Source of the DNA: Rodentibacter sp. Ppn85
GTDB lineage: Bacteria; Pseudomonadota; Gammaproteobacteria; Enterobacterales; Pasteurellaceae
DNA length: 51,429 nucleotides
Reading direction: 5' to 3'
Assembly (NCBI RefSeq): GCF_001999335.1
Contig: NZ_MLHS01000037.1
Span: forward strand, 1 to 51,429
The stretch's first letter is position 1. Each line of letters starts with the position of its first letter. A program made the translations under genes and the position numbers. Shown here in pieces: positions 8,251 to 17,082 of the stretch. The notes under the pieces are model-generated. The model was not told the DNA's origin. It was given only the letters and a program-made list of their open reading frames with translations, and made no database searches.

Positions 8251-9003
8251 CTAATCCAATTGTTTTAAATAATTTATTCCCAGATTTCTCATTTGTTTGA
8301 CAATCCATTGCTGTTTTTTACGTACCCATGCACTCGGTTTTTTGACTTTATAAATAATGGGATTTGGCAAAACAGCTGCCAATAATGCCGCCTCGGATTG
8401 CGTCAAATTTTTTGCGGGTTTATTAAAATAAAAACGACTTGCCGCTTCAACGCCAAAGATTCCGTCACCAAATTCCGCAATATTTAAATACACTTCTAAA
8501 ATCCGCTTTTTTGACCAGCCCAGTTCTAATAACATAGTAGCGGGAACTTCTAGTCCTTTACGTAACCAGCTTTGTCCATGCCAAAGCATCAAGTTTTTAG
8601 CAGTTTGTTGAGAAATGGTAGAGGCGCCACGGATTTTACGTGTGGATTTCTCGTTATATTTGAATGCTTTTTGAATTGCAGTGAAATCAAAACCGTAGTG
8701 AGAGGGGAATTTTTGATCCTCCGCTGCAATCACTGCAAGTTGCATATATGGCGAAATTTTCTCAAGACTTACCCAAGTTGATGTTACCCGATAATGGAAA
8801 TCGCCTTGTAGCCAATGTCCGACTTGTTGTTGAATCATATAAGAAGAAAAAGGTATGGGAACAAAGCGAAAAAGAAGGAGAAAAACAAAAACCGCGAAAA
8901 AAAATCGGATTGCAATGCGTTGCCAATTTTTCTTCCACCATTTGAGACTGAATAACCGTAAAAGTGCGGTTAAAAGTTGTTTAGTTTTTTTCAACGCTAT
9001 CAA
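8251..9003 (-). CDS. mtgA: Monofunctional peptidoglycan glycosyltransferase
   Basis: A 250-residue GT51 enzyme that polymerises lipid II into glycan strands at the inner membrane. One N-terminal anchor helix (residues about 28-48, [17 protein letters not shown]) is followed by the transferase domain. The domain has the family hallmarks [14 protein letters not shown] (catalytic Glu in EDQ), [26 protein letters not shown] and [15 protein letters not shown]. There is no transpeptidase domain, as expected for MtgA. Its start overlaps the end of trpR by 23 bases, so trpR and mtgA are read together. Confidence 0.96.
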   Translation of the reverse strand: MIALKKTKQLLTALLRLFSLKWWKKNWQRIAIRFFFAVFVFLLLFRFVPIPFSSYMIQQQVGHWLQGDFHYRVTSTWVSLEKISPYMQLAVIAAEDQKFPSHYGFDFTAIQKAFKYNEKSTRKIRGASTISQQTAKNLMLWHGQSWLRKGLEVPATMLLELGWSKKRILEVYLNIAEFGDGIFGVEAASRFYFNKPAKNLTQSEAALLAAVLPNPIIYKVKKPSAWVRKKQQWIVKQMRNLGINYLKQLD

Positions 9004-9286
9004 GATGTTGTTTCACCCATTTCATGAAATCCGGATCCATCGTTTTGATCATATTTGAACCGCGTGTAATGGTGGCGGCACTGGTATTCAGATTTTGTTG
9101 AATTTCACGTTGAGATAAATTTTTATCTAATAGCTGTGAAACAATTTGTAGGCGCAAGCCCACCGCATCGCGTTCATCAGCGGTGAGAAGTAAGGTTAAG
9201 AAATCTTGTGCTTTACCTTGTTCAAACGCAGTTTGTAGCATGGCAAGAAAAGCGTTCCATTGATCTAAATTGCGACTGATATACAT
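8981..9286 (-). CDS. trpR: Trp operon repressor TrpR
   Basis: A 101-residue helical dimer that binds operators when loaded with L-tryptophan. I chose the start at 9286 ([10 protein letters not shown]) because the AGGAT ribosome site lies 8 bases before it, while the ATG three codons upstream overlaps the site itself. The helix-turn-helix [20 protein letters not shown] and the [19 protein letters not shown] core are typical. It lies between slt and mtgA, as in H. influenzae. No trp structural gene is in the window, so its targets lie elsewhere. Confidence 0.96.
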   Translation of the reverse strand: MYISRNLDQWNAFLAMLQTAFEQGKAQDFLTLLLTADERDAVGLRLQIVSQLLDKNLSQREIQQNLNTSAATITRGSNMIKTMDPDFMKWVKQHLDSVEKN

Positions 9287-9318
9287 GAATATCATCCTAT
9301 ACTATTAAACTAGTGCGC

Positions 9319-11499
9319 TTAGTATAGCCGATCAAACTCTTCCTGGCTAAAAGTTTGTGGATTTTCTTTATGTTGTAGTAGTTGGTAGTAAAAATCATAG
9401 GCCAATACATTTTGTACATAACCACGGGTTTCAAAAAATGGAATTGAGGCGATAAATTCATCCATTGCTAATTTTCCTCCCGATCTTGCCAGCCATTTTT
9501 CCACCCTATTTGTTCCGGCATTGTATGCGGCGGCAATGAGAATGCGATTATTCGGGTATTTCATATTCAGTTCGTTTAAATGTGTCGTACCAAGTAAAAT
9601 ATTATTGAGCGGTTTAAATAAATCCTTTTCCGTTTGATAAGGTAATTGATTGTTATCAGCGGTTGCTTTGGCGGTGCTTGGTAAAAGCTGCATTAATCCT
9701 CGTGCATTAGCGGAAGATTGCGCCATTGGGTTCCAAGCACTTTCCTGACGGGCTATTGCCATTGCAAAGGTTTTACTTATGGCGTTATCGGCTTTTACTG
9801 CTAGGGGGGCTAAAGCAATATCAAAATAGTCTTGGTAGGCATTTGGTAGGCGTAAGGAAATGTGACTCCAGGCTTTTGCAATAATTGAGCCGTCCACACC
9901 TAAATCAAACCAACCCTGCCGATTAGCATATTCACTCAAAGCAATTTGCTTAGCTTGTTTTGATTTGGCAGAAATATTCTCAAGCAGAAAACGCCAACGC
10001 TGTTTGGCCGAGCCTAGGCGATCTAATTGTCGTAGTTCGGCAATTTCCGCTAATGCGGCTCGGTGGTGCTTTATAAGTGCAAGTTTCGTTTTTTCATCTA
10101 ATGTGGATTGAGGCAATTCAATGCGATAGTCCGTACCACGATTTTGAGGGTTAAGTATGGCTTTGGCTAACATCGGATAAAAACCCCGTTTTTTGGAAAG
10201 TGCGGTTAAAATTTCTCGTGTTTTTTGTTGATCACTTTTTGCGAGCCAATAACGCCATTCTTGTTTTTCCTTTCCTTCTTTCGAAAGAGCATTTAGCCAA
10301 GGCGTAAGATCGGTTTTTTGCCAAATCGCCATACGTAGTCGGCGTTCAATAAGATTATCGGCATTTAATGCTAAGATTTCGGCATCACGCCATTGTTGAA
10401 AATGAGCTGTTTGATTATCAAAAAAACGGCTGATAAACGCGATTTTCCAATCGCGAATTTGTGTGTCGTTTAATTGCCAATTCTTCGCCCATTGCAAATA
10501 AGGGGAAAAATCGGGGTTATTCATATTTTCGGGAAGCATGCGTAAATAACGTGAAAATCCTTGTATGACTGCAAATTGGTCTCGAATTTTGCCGTTCTCA
10601 GCATCAGGTAATGTATTCGCAAGTGTTTTTAAATTTATTGGATTTTTTAGTAAATCAGCATAAAGTTGTAGTTTTTTCAGGATTGTTGAGTCTTCTTTTG
10701 TACTATTGGGATTATCTAATTCTCCCGCCAGTAATGCTAAGCCTTTCACATCATTTTTTGTGAATAAGTTTTCTGCTTTTTGATAAATTTTGTCTGTTGT
10801 TCTGCCACCCTTGGAATACCATTTTTTCCATAGTTCGGAATCGTTCGAAAGTTCGCCATTATTGAGCCAGAGTGTTTCAAAACGGTTCAAAATATCCGCT
10901 TCTTGAGTGGGGCGATTTTTATTTGATTCTGACGATTTTTGAGCGAGCTGATATTCCATATTTAGTGTGGCAATTTTCATTTCCAAATTATTTGGTTTGA
11001 TCTTTTTTGCATAATCCGCTAGGTGTTCGGATCCACTGTTATTGAGCAAAGTAAGAATGCCTTGTTCTAAACGGGAGCGGAGAAAATGCAGGGGATGTTT
11101 AGCAATATAATCCTCAATATCTTTTTTTAATGCTATCACTTCAGTTGAAGGTGTATCGCGAGTAACCAATTTTATTTGGCTGTCAAAGTATGCGAACCAG
11201 GCATCGGTTTGCAACGGATAGTCTTCCAAAGAATGGATTAATGATAGAAATACCGCTCGGTTTTCAAAAACACGATTATTTTTGACCGCACTTTTCAATA
11301 GATTTTCAAATTGTAAGAAAGTTGCCCGTTGATTTAGCTGTTTTAACTCGGCACGGTGTCGGTTTTGCTGCCATTTCAACTGCTCTTTCACGAGATTAAC
11401 GGTTGGTGTCTTTTCTAATTTGTCCGTATTTGTATTCGCTCTGATGGATTGTGAAAGTGCGGTTAAAATTGCAAGAGAAATAAGAGGGAGTTTTTTCAT
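9319..11499 (-). CDS. slt: Soluble lytic murein transglycosylase
   Basis: A 726-residue periplasmic enzyme that cleaves glycan strands to 1,6-anhydromuropeptides. The signal peptide (MKKLPLISLAILTALSQSIRA) is followed by a long all-helical superhelix. The C-terminal lysozyme-like domain (about 575-715) has the catalytic Glu in AIARQESAWNP and the GLMQLLPSTA and AAYNAGTNRV motifs. It is longer than E. coli Slt (about 645) owing to extra sequence in the helical part. It lies upstream of trpR-mtgA on the same strand with 32 bases between, so hydrolase and synthase for peptidoglycan may share a transcript. Three USS cores lie in the gene. Confidence 0.94.
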   Translation of the reverse strand: MKKLPLISLAILTALSQSIRANTNTDKLEKTPTVNLVKEQLKWQQNRHRAELKQLNQRATFLQFENLLKSAVKNNRVFENRAVFLSLIHSLEDYPLQTDAWFAYFDSQIKLVTRDTPSTEVIALKKDIEDYIAKHPLHFLRSRLEQGILTLLNNSGSEHLADYAKKIKPNNLEMKIATLNMEYQLAQKSSESNKNRPTQEADILNRFETLWLNNGELSNDSELWKKWYSKGGRTTDKIYQKAENLFTKNDVKGLALLAGELDNPNSTKEDSTILKKLQLYADLLKNPINLKTLANTLPDAENGKIRDQFAVIQGFSRYLRMLPENMNNPDFSPYLQWAKNWQLNDTQIRDWKIAFISRFFDNQTAHFQQWRDAEILALNADNLIERRLRMAIWQKTDLTPWLNALSKEGKEKQEWRYWLAKSDQQKTREILTALSKKRGFYPMLAKAILNPQNRGTDYRIELPQSTLDEKTKLALIKHHRAALAEIAELRQLDRLGSAKQRWRFLLENISAKSKQAKQIALSEYANRQGWFDLGVDGSIIAKAWSHISLRLPNAYQDYFDIALAPLAVKADNAISKTFAMAIARQESAWNPMAQSSANARGLMQLLPSTAKATADNNQLPYQTEKDLFKPLNNILLGTTHLNELNMKYPNNRILIAAAYNAGTNRVEKWLARSGGKLAMDEFIASIPFFETRGYVQNVLAYDFYYQLLQHKENPQTFSQEEFDRLY

Positions 11500-11587
11500 A
11501 CCATTCCTGTAAAAATGAGAATTTATTCCTTGTTAGGGAGAGTTAACTTTAAGGTATAGATGTTCAAACTTATACGATTTAATTAAC

Positions 11588-11616
11588 AAAAAAGCGAATC
11601 TTTAGATTCGCTTTTT
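11588..11616 (-). terminator. Terminator of the yci operon
   Basis: AAAAAGCGAATC pairs with GATTCGCTTTTT around a TTTA loop, between the yciI stop and the slt start. Because both genes are on the minus strand, it separates their transcripts. Confidence 0.8.
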
Positions 11617-11631
11617 CATATATTAGTTCCC

Positions 11632-11928
11632 TTAGAACACTTTTTTAAACGGTTTCACTATCACTTCACCGTAAACTCCGGCAGCTACATAAGGATCTTG
11701 CGCCGCCCAATCTTTTGCGGCGAGTAGGCTATCAAATTGAGCAATGACGGTTGAACCGCTGAATCCCGCATCTCCGGGATTTTCGTCATCAATAGCAGGA
11801 TTTGGCCCGGCGGTAAGTAAGCGATCTTCGGCTTGTAACTGTTTTAAACGGGCTAAGTGCTGCTCACGAACAGCAAGGCGTTTTTCAAGGGTGCCGGGAA
11901 TATCTTGGGCAAAAATAACGTAATACAT
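11632..11928 (-). CDS. yciI: YciI family protein
   Basis: A 98-residue cytoplasmic protein of the YciI ferredoxin-like fold. MYYVIFAQD opens it, and the [12 protein letters not shown] and [10 protein letters not shown] segments carry the conserved His/Asp region of the family, whose reaction is not settled. Last gene of yciC-yciB-yciA-yciI, 11 bases after yciA. RBS AAGGAG precedes the ATG. Confidence 0.93.
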   Translation of the reverse strand: MYYVIFAQDIPGTLEKRLAVREQHLARLKQLQAEDRLLTAGPNPAIDDENPGDAGFSGSTVIAQFDSLLAAKDWAAQDPYVAAGVYGEVIVKPFKKVF

Positions 11929-11939
11929 GGTTTTCTCCT

Positions 11940-12422
11940 TTAAGTATTTTTAGTCTGTTGGCTTTCATATTCTTGAATGGAGACGAGGGCTTTTTCCAGT
12001 TCATGGTTGCCTTCGCGCGGAATACTACGTGATTTACCGTTGCTATCTACTGCGACAAAGGTAAAAACCGCATCGGTTACGCAATAGCGTTCACCGATAG
12101 GTTCACTGGCAACTTTTTTTACCCAAACTTCTACTTTAATTTGAATAGAAGAGCGTCCGATTTTTAGGCATTGACCGTAGCAGCATACCACATCACCCAC
12201 TGCAATAGGCTTGATGAAATTCATTCTTTCGACAGCAACGGTAACAACCCGTCCATGGGCGATTTCTTTAGCTAAAATTGCCCCGCCTATATCCATTTGT
12301 GACATAATCCAGCCACCGAAGATATCTCCGTTTGCATTGGTGTCGGAAGGCATAGCAAGGGTGCGGAGTAGTAATACGCCTTTCGATTGGCGACCATCTT
12401 TATCAATAAAATTTGAGGACAT
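11940..12422 (-). CDS. yciA: Acyl-CoA thioesterase YciA
   Basis: A 160-residue hot-dog fold thioesterase that hydrolyses a broad range of acyl-CoAs in the cytoplasm. The conserved core is [20 protein letters not shown] and [20 protein letters not shown], where the Asn/Asp and following Gly-rich helix make the active site. [20 protein letters not shown] follows. It overlaps the yciB stop by one base (12422), which suggests translational coupling. It may supply thioesterase activity in envelope lipid metabolism, consistent with its membrane-protein neighbours. Confidence 0.95.
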   Translation of the reverse strand: MSSNFIDKDGRQSKGVLLLRTLAMPSDTNANGDIFGGWIMSQMDIGGAILAKEIAHGRVVTVAVERMNFIKPIAVGDVVCCYGQCLKIGRSSIQIKVEVWVKKVASEPIGERYCVTDAVFTFVAVDSNGKSRSIPREGNHELEKALVSIQEYESQQTKNT

Positions 12423-12982
12423 TAATTCTCTCCATCTTTATGGTTATTTTGTTCGTCTTTTGGTAAATATTTATAAATATAAGCAGCGGAAATCAGCGTG
12501 GCAATGATCGTCATTCCAATTAAGCCGAAAGATTTAAAATCAACCCAGGCTTCTTCCGACATATTGTGGCTAATATAAATATTTACCAACATACAAATAA
12601 TAAAGAAAATTGCCCAGCCTAGGTTGAGAGTATTCCAAATCTGCTCCGGTAATTTAATTTCTTTACCGAGTAATTTTTTTACCAAAGGCGTTTTGAATTG
12701 AAATTGCGCCACAAGCAAGATAATGGCAAAAAGTGCGTTTACAATAGTGACTTTCCATTGCAAATAACGCAATTCATTGAAATAAGCGGTTAAAAGTCCG
12801 AAAAAAACGACCGCACTTGCCATGATTTTTTGTTGTTTTTCAATGGTGCCGTATTTCCATTTTAAGATTACCATTTGCAAGATGGTGGCAACCACTAATA
12901 CGATTGCCGCATCGCGTACACCGCTAAGTTTGTAAGTGATAAAAAATAAGATTAGCGGAATAAATTCAAGTAGTTGTTTCAC
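12422..12982 (-). CDS. yciB: Inner membrane protein YciB (IspZ)
   Basis: A 186-residue protein with five hydrophobic helices, family intracellular septation protein [19 protein letters not shown] is the typical start, and [20 protein letters not shown] and WVDFKSFGL are conserved. In other bacteria it links to cell-envelope integrity and division. It directly abuts yciC and overlaps yciA. A USS core lies at 12810-12818. Confidence 0.95.
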   Translation of the reverse strand: MKQLLEFIPLILFFITYKLSGVRDAAIVLVVATILQMVILKWKYGTIEKQQKIMASAVVFFGLLTAYFNELRYLQWKVTIVNALFAIILLVAQFQFKTPLVKKLLGKEIKLPEQIWNTLNLGWAIFFIICMLVNIYISHNMSEEAWVDFKSFGLIGMTIIATLISAAYIYKYLPKDEQNNHKDGEN

Positions 12983-13732
12983 TTATGACTCCTTCATAAA
13001 TAAACTGTAAAAACGATAGGTCACAACCAGCATTAATATATTTAATAATGAGGCAAAGCCGCTTACTATAAGAATAAAAACCATATTGTTAGATAGAGTA
13101 GTGAGCTGAAAAACTAATGCCGGTACAACAAAGTACACTAATAGGGCGTAAATAAACAATGCGCTTTTTTGGTTTCGCCCTTGTAGCCAAATTTTTTGCA
13201 GGCTTTGCCCGATACTGTCTTGTGTTGCTAAGTAGTGGGTGGTCGATAAATTTAAACGTATAAAAAACCAGATGCCGAAGATAATCGCCACAAGTGAAAT
13301 TATTGAGGGAGAGGCTTTGGTGAGTATTGCTGCACCGATTTCAAATAATCCGAGATATATAGGCATAACAACAATGAGTTCTAAGACTACGACACCGATA
13401 AAACGTGAGAGTGTTGCACTGAAAGTTTGACTTAAAGTGCGGTAATTTTGTTGGCTGATTTTATGAATTGTCAGCAATCCCCAAGCGGTCAAAAAAGTGG
13501 TTGCTAATTGTGCGATAGAAAAGGATGTTAAAAAGCCGATGACATCTGCATTTGCCACGTCAGGTAAAGTATTTGTACTGACCAAGGCTTCTTGAGAATT
13601 AATCGATGGGCTTAATAATATACTTAAAACTTGTATCATAAGTAGGATTAATACAAGTTGAAACATTATTTTTTGCTGATTACGGAAAAAATTCCAGCTA
13701 TCTTGTAAAATCTGCGTAAAGTTAATTTTCAT
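12983..13732 (-). CDS. yciC: YciC family membrane protein
   Basis: A 249-residue polytopic inner-membrane protein of the UPF0259 family, with about six helices and no known activity. The N-terminal FTQILQDSWNFFRNQQ pattern and the VALVFQLTTLSNNMVFILIV-like C-terminal helices fit the family. First gene of the yci operon: its stop abuts the yciB start. Divergent from ompW, the same neighbour as in E. coli. USS core at 13435-13443. Confidence 0.88.
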   Translation of the reverse strand: MKINFTQILQDSWNFFRNQQKIMFQLVLILLMIQVLSILLSPSINSQEALVSTNTLPDVANADVIGFLTSFSIAQLATTFLTAWGLLTIHKISQQNYRTLSQTFSATLSRFIGVVVLELIVVMPIYLGLFEIGAAILTKASPSIISLVAIIFGIWFFIRLNLSTTHYLATQDSIGQSLQKIWLQGRNQKSALFIYALLVYFVVPALVFQLTTLSNNMVFILIVSGFASLLNILMLVVTYRFYSLFMKES

Positions 13733-14011
13733 TCAATTTTCTCTTTGTCAAAAGTGAGGCAATTATACCTTGTTTATAAGGTTCTGCCATTTATCTATAT
13801 AAAAATTCTATTCCTTGATAGGGAATAAATTTTGTGATTTCAAGTTTTTAGTCTAAAAATTGTACTGATTTCACCTAAATAATTTTATTAAATGTTTAAA
13901 ACCTTGAATTAGATCACAGAATTGATACTCAATATGGAGTATATTACAAGCCGCAAATAGCCATAGTCTTTTTATGGTTATGAATTAAACATTATACTTA
14001 AGGAGTTCAAT
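13733..14011. promoter_or_regulatory. Divergent yciC/ompW regulatory region
   Basis: About 280 AT-rich bases hold the promoters of both genes. AAGGAG lies 9 bases before the ompW ATG. A TTGATACTCAATAT sequence (13922-13935) looks half like an FNR box but is poorly placed, so I do not call an operator. Confidence 0.4.
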
Positions 14012-14677
14012 ATGAAAAAAACAGCACTAGCATTAGGTTTAACCGCCGCATTATTTGCCGGTGTAGCAAGTGCTCACCAAGCCGGGGATGTTATTTTACG
14101 TGCCGGTGGCGTGTTTGTGTCAGCAAATTCTGAATCTACGACTAAAACAAATACGCAGGTTAATTTAGAAGTGAGTGATAACGCTCAGTTAGGTTTAACC
14201 GGTACTTATATGTTCACTGACAATATCGGTTTAGAGTTGTTAGCTGCAACGCCATTCTCACATAAAGTGAGTGCTAATGTTCCGGCATTAGGGGCTGGTT
14301 CAAATCTTGGTGATGTAGTGAAAGTAAAACAACTACCTCCGAGCTTATATCTACAATATTATTTCTTAGATAAAGATGCTGGTTCCCGTCCATATCTTGG
14401 TGCCGGTTTAAATTACACACGTTTCTTTAATGCAAAATCAACAAATCCGTTAATTACCGATGTTAACGTGAAGAAACATTCTTTTGCACCGGTTGTCAAT
14501 GCGGGTATTGATATTAAATTAACCGATAATTTATATTTAAATACTGCAATGTGGTACACCCGTATTAAAACTACGGCTAAATTTAAAGTTCCGGCTGTAA
14601 CAGCGGGCTATGAACACGAAGTGAAACTTAAACTTGATCCGTTTGTGTTCTTCGCAGGTTTAGCGTATCGTTTCTAA
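14012..14677 (+). CDS. ompW: Outer membrane protein OmpW
   Basis: A 221-residue eight-stranded outer-membrane barrel that passes small hydrophobic molecules. The signal peptide MKKTALALGLTAALFAGVASA is followed by HQAGDVILRAGGVFV, the family N-terminus. The C-terminal residue is Phe (FFAGLAYRF), the BAM insertion signal. LQYYFLDKDAGSRPYLGAGLNYT is also typical. Length is normal. Transcribed away from the yci operon and converging on purN. Confidence 0.96.
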   Translation: MKKTALALGLTAALFAGVASAHQAGDVILRAGGVFVSANSESTTKTNTQVNLEVSDNAQLGLTGTYMFTDNIGLELLAATPFSHKVSANVPALGAGSNLGDVVKVKQLPPSLYLQYYFLDKDAGSRPYLGAGLNYTRFFNAKSTNPLITDVNVKKHSFAPVVNAGIDIKLTDNLYLNTAMWYTRIKTTAKFKVPAVTAGYEHEVKLKLDPFVFFAGLAYRF

Positions 14678-14703
14678 TTGTAAATTGTTCCTCTAGTTAT
14701 CAA

Positions 14704-14736
14704 AAAAGCGATGAAATCATTCATCGCTTTTCTTTT
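14704..14736. terminator. Bidirectional terminator ompW/purN
   Basis: AAAGCGATGA (14705-14714) pairs with TCATCGCTTT (14721-14730), flanked by A and T runs on either side. It can end both convergent genes. Confidence 0.8.
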
Positions 14737-15374
14737 TACTCACAGGCATAACCTTGTTCAGGCAATGGCTTCCCGTCTAAATAGGCAATGCCTGCTTTTA
14801 GGCTTAAACGATCTTCAATAAACCATTTAATCACCATAGGGTAAATACGATATTCTTGCTCTCTTGTGCGTAATTCAATATCTTCTACATTATCATTTGG
14901 GAAAATAGGAACTTTTGCCTGCAAAACAATCGCACCGCCGTCCACTTCTTCATTAACAAAATGAATAGTTGTACCGTGTTCCGTATCACCCGTCTCTAAG
15001 GCACGTTGGTAGGTATTAAGTCCTGCATATTTTGGCAGTAGGGAAGGGTGAATATTTAAAATTTTTCCTTGAAAACGTTGGGTAAACTCAGGCGTAAGAA
15101 TCTTCATGTAGCCGGCAAGTACAATAAGATCAACGTTAAAACTTTCCAAATAATCACCAATTGCGCGATCCATTTCTTGATTATTCATAAAATCTCGACG
15201 CAAAAAAACATTCGTAGGAATGACCACACTTTTAGCCCGTTCAAGTCCGAAAGCATCCATTTTATTACTCACAACGCATACAATTTTAGCCGGGATAAAA
15301 CCTTTTTCACAAGCATCCATGATGGCTTGCAGATTACTTCCCTGTCCTGAAATCAGAACGGCAATTTTTTTCAT
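14736..15374 (-). CDS. purN: GAR formyltransferase (PurN)
   Basis: A 212-residue enzyme that transfers a formyl group from 10-formyl-THF to glycinamide ribonucleotide, step three of purine synthesis. KKIAVLISGQGSNLQAIMDA is the N-terminal substrate loop. The catalytic Asn-His-Asp are in ILNIHPSLLPKYAG and FVNEEVDGG. Second gene of purMN, 56 bases after purM, with a terminator-like hairpin between, so its expression may be lower than purM. USS is absent from the gene. Confidence 0.97.
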   Translation of the reverse strand: MKKIAVLISGQGSNLQAIMDACEKGFIPAKIVCVVSNKMDAFGLERAKSVVIPTNVFLRRDFMNNQEMDRAIGDYLESFNVDLIVLAGYMKILTPEFTQRFQGKILNIHPSLLPKYAGLNTYQRALETGDTEHGTTIHFVNEEVDGGAIVLQAKVPIFPNDNVEDIELRTREQEYRIYPMVIKWFIEDRLSLKAGIAYLDGKPLPEQGYACE

Positions 15375-15389
15375 AAATGTCCTAAATAT

Positions 15390-15421
15390 AAAAGAAAAGG
15401 CGAATTTTTCATTCGCCTTAA
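15390..15421 (-). terminator. Hairpin with T-run between purM and purN
   Basis: On the minus strand AAGGCGAAT pairs with ATTCGCCTT and is followed by TTCTTTT. It lies just after the purM stop and could be an intrinsic terminator reducing read-through into purN. Confidence 0.65.
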
Positions 15422-15430
15422 AGGGAAAGA

Positions 15431-16468
15431 TTATTGAATAACAACTTGCTCTTCGCCATCGGCTGCCTGTTCAATATGCCCAATAAGCCAAGCATTTTCG
15501 CCAGCTTGTTTTAAAATCGCTAAAGCGGTTTCCACTTGGTTTTGTGGAAGGGCAATTACCATACCGACGCCACAATTAAAGGTACGATACATTTCATAAG
15601 TGGAAATATTACCTTGTTCTTGCAACCATTTAAAAATCGGTTGCCATTCCCAACTTTTTTCATCAATGACGGCTTTGGTATTTTTCGGTAAAACACGTGG
15701 AATGTTCTCCCAAAAACCACCGCCGGTAAGATGGGCGATAGCGTGAACATCCGTTTGTTTAATAAGAGATAAAATAGATTTTACATAAATTTTAGTCGGC
15801 GCAAGCACTTGTTCGCTTAATGGTTTACCGGATAATTGTTCGGTTGTCGGATTCACACCGGAAATGTCAATCACTTTACGGATTAAAGAATAACCGTTTG
15901 AATGCGGACCGCTTGAACCTAAGGCAATTAAGGCATCACCGCTACGCACTTGACGACCGTCAATAATTTCGGATTTTTCAACTACGCCGACACAGAAGCC
16001 GGCTAAATCATAATCGCCTTCATGGTACATACCGGGCATTTCGGCCGTTTCTCCACCGACTAAGGCACAGCCCGATTGTACACAACCTTCGGCAATACCT
16101 TTCACCACATCCGCCGCTACATCGACTTCTAGTTTTCCAGTAGCGTAATAATCTAAGAAAAATAGAGGCTCTGCCCCTTGTACTACCAAATCATTTACGC
16201 ACATTGCCACCAAATCCACGCCGATGGTGTCGTGTTTTTTTAAATCAATCGCTAAGCGTAATTTTGTACCGACACCGTCCGTACCGGAAACCAAAATAGG
16301 TTCTTTGTATTTACTTGGTATGGCACACAATGCACCGAATCCGCCTAAGCCGCCAATTACTTCAGGGCGAGTGGTACGTTTTACATGTGGTTTGATTCGT
16401 TCGACAAGTTCGTTACCGGCATTAATATCCACGCCGGCATCTTTGTAACTTAATGATGGTTTGCTCAC
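15431..16468 (-). CDS. purM: AIR synthetase (PurM)
   Basis: A 345-residue ATP-dependent cyclo-ligase that makes aminoimidazole ribonucleotide from FGAM, step five of purine synthesis. [20 protein letters not shown], the Gly-rich [27 protein letters not shown] and [15 protein letters not shown]-binding segments are all present, with [13 protein letters not shown] near residue 250. Length matches E. coli. It heads the purMN unit and has a PurR-type operator 54-69 bases upstream. Confidence 0.98.
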   Translation of the reverse strand: MSKPSLSYKDAGVDINAGNELVERIKPHVKRTTRPEVIGGLGGFGALCAIPSKYKEPILVSGTDGVGTKLRLAIDLKKHDTIGVDLVAMCVNDLVVQGAEPLFFLDYYATGKLEVDVAADVVKGIAEGCVQSGCALVGGETAEMPGMYHEGDYDLAGFCVGVVEKSEIIDGRQVRSGDALIALGSSGPHSNGYSLIRKVIDISGVNPTTEQLSGKPLSEQVLAPTKIYVKSILSLIKQTDVHAIAHLTGGGFWENIPRVLPKNTKAVIDEKSWEWQPIFKWLQEQGNISTYEMYRTFNCGVGMVIALPQNQVETALAILKQAGENAWLIGHIEQAADGEEQVVIQ

Positions 16469-16521
16469 AATGTTTTCCCGTATTAATTAAATGAAAAAAT
16501 CAGCACGGATTGTAACAGCTT

Positions 16522-16537
16522 AGGCAATCGTTTGCGA
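16522..16537 (-). promoter_or_regulatory. PurR operator upstream of purM
   Basis: AGGCAATCGTTTGCGA matches the palindromic PurR box ANGCAANCGNTTNCNT at every defined position except the last. It lies 54 bases before the purM start, where it could block the promoter when purines are plentiful. A purR gene is not in the window. Confidence 0.75.
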
Positions 16538-16556
16538 CAAAATTTTAAGATGAAAA

Positions 16557-16584
16557 AGACCGCACTTTTTGAAAGTGCGGTCAA
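16557..16584. terminator. USS-pair terminator after the YfcZ-like gene
   Basis: GACCGCACTTT (16558-16568) pairs with AAAGTGCGGTC (16572-16582) across a 3-base loop, in the gap between the YfcZ-like gene and purM. It is the likely 3' end of the YfcZ-like message on the minus strand, though the T-run there is weak. Confidence 0.6.
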
Positions 16585-16597
16585 ATTTAATGGGGTT

Positions 16598-16885
16598 TTA
16601 ACGATTTGCCAATTCAAAGATCATTGCTTCAGCTTGGCAACTAAAGGTAAAACTTGCACTTAATTGTACTCCGCCTTCAACAGAGGATATTTCACTCACG
16701 GTTTCGCAAGGCTCGCTTTCTGTTTTACGTGCTTTTTCCGTTAAACGGGCAAGGACTTGCTCTGCTTCGGCCCGGGTAGAATAGATTTGAACCATATTTA
16801 CGGTACAATCCGAGCCGTCAATAATTGTGCCGACATCTATGCAGCTACAAGTTAAAGATTCTTCTGCTTTACATTTTACAGTCAT
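16598..16885 (-). CDS. YfcZ/YiiS family protein (DUF406)
   Basis: A 95-residue cytoplasmic protein with CxC motifs (SCIDVGTIIDGSD and SFTFSCQAEAMIFEL) and the central YSTRAEAEQVLARLTEKAR helix of the DUF406 family, to which E. coli YfcZ and YiiS belong. No function is known. In E. coli yfcZ lies next to fadL, and here fadL also follows, transcribed away. That conserved pairing supports the call. Confidence 0.85.
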   Translation of the reverse strand: MTVKCKAEESLTCSCIDVGTIIDGSDCTVNMVQIYSTRAEAEQVLARLTEKARKTESEPCETVSEISSVEGGVQLSASFTFSCQAEAMIFELANR

Positions 16886-17082
16886 ATTTCGTCCTTATTT
16901 TTGAGATTTAGTAGCGTTATTTTAGCATTTTTATAAATTGATTGAAAACCGACCGCACTTAAAATAAAAGTTTCTACTGGTCGGAACTCTATGAAAATAA
17001 ACAAAATGAATTTGCACTCCAATAAATAGCGTTTTAGAGTCTCGTGAATTTTATTTTTTATATGAATAACAAAGGGTTCTAA

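Noticed and set aside
13922-13935. FNR-like site upstream of ompW
   Set aside because: Only the left half fits the consensus, and its distance to the nearest -10-like box is wrong for activation.
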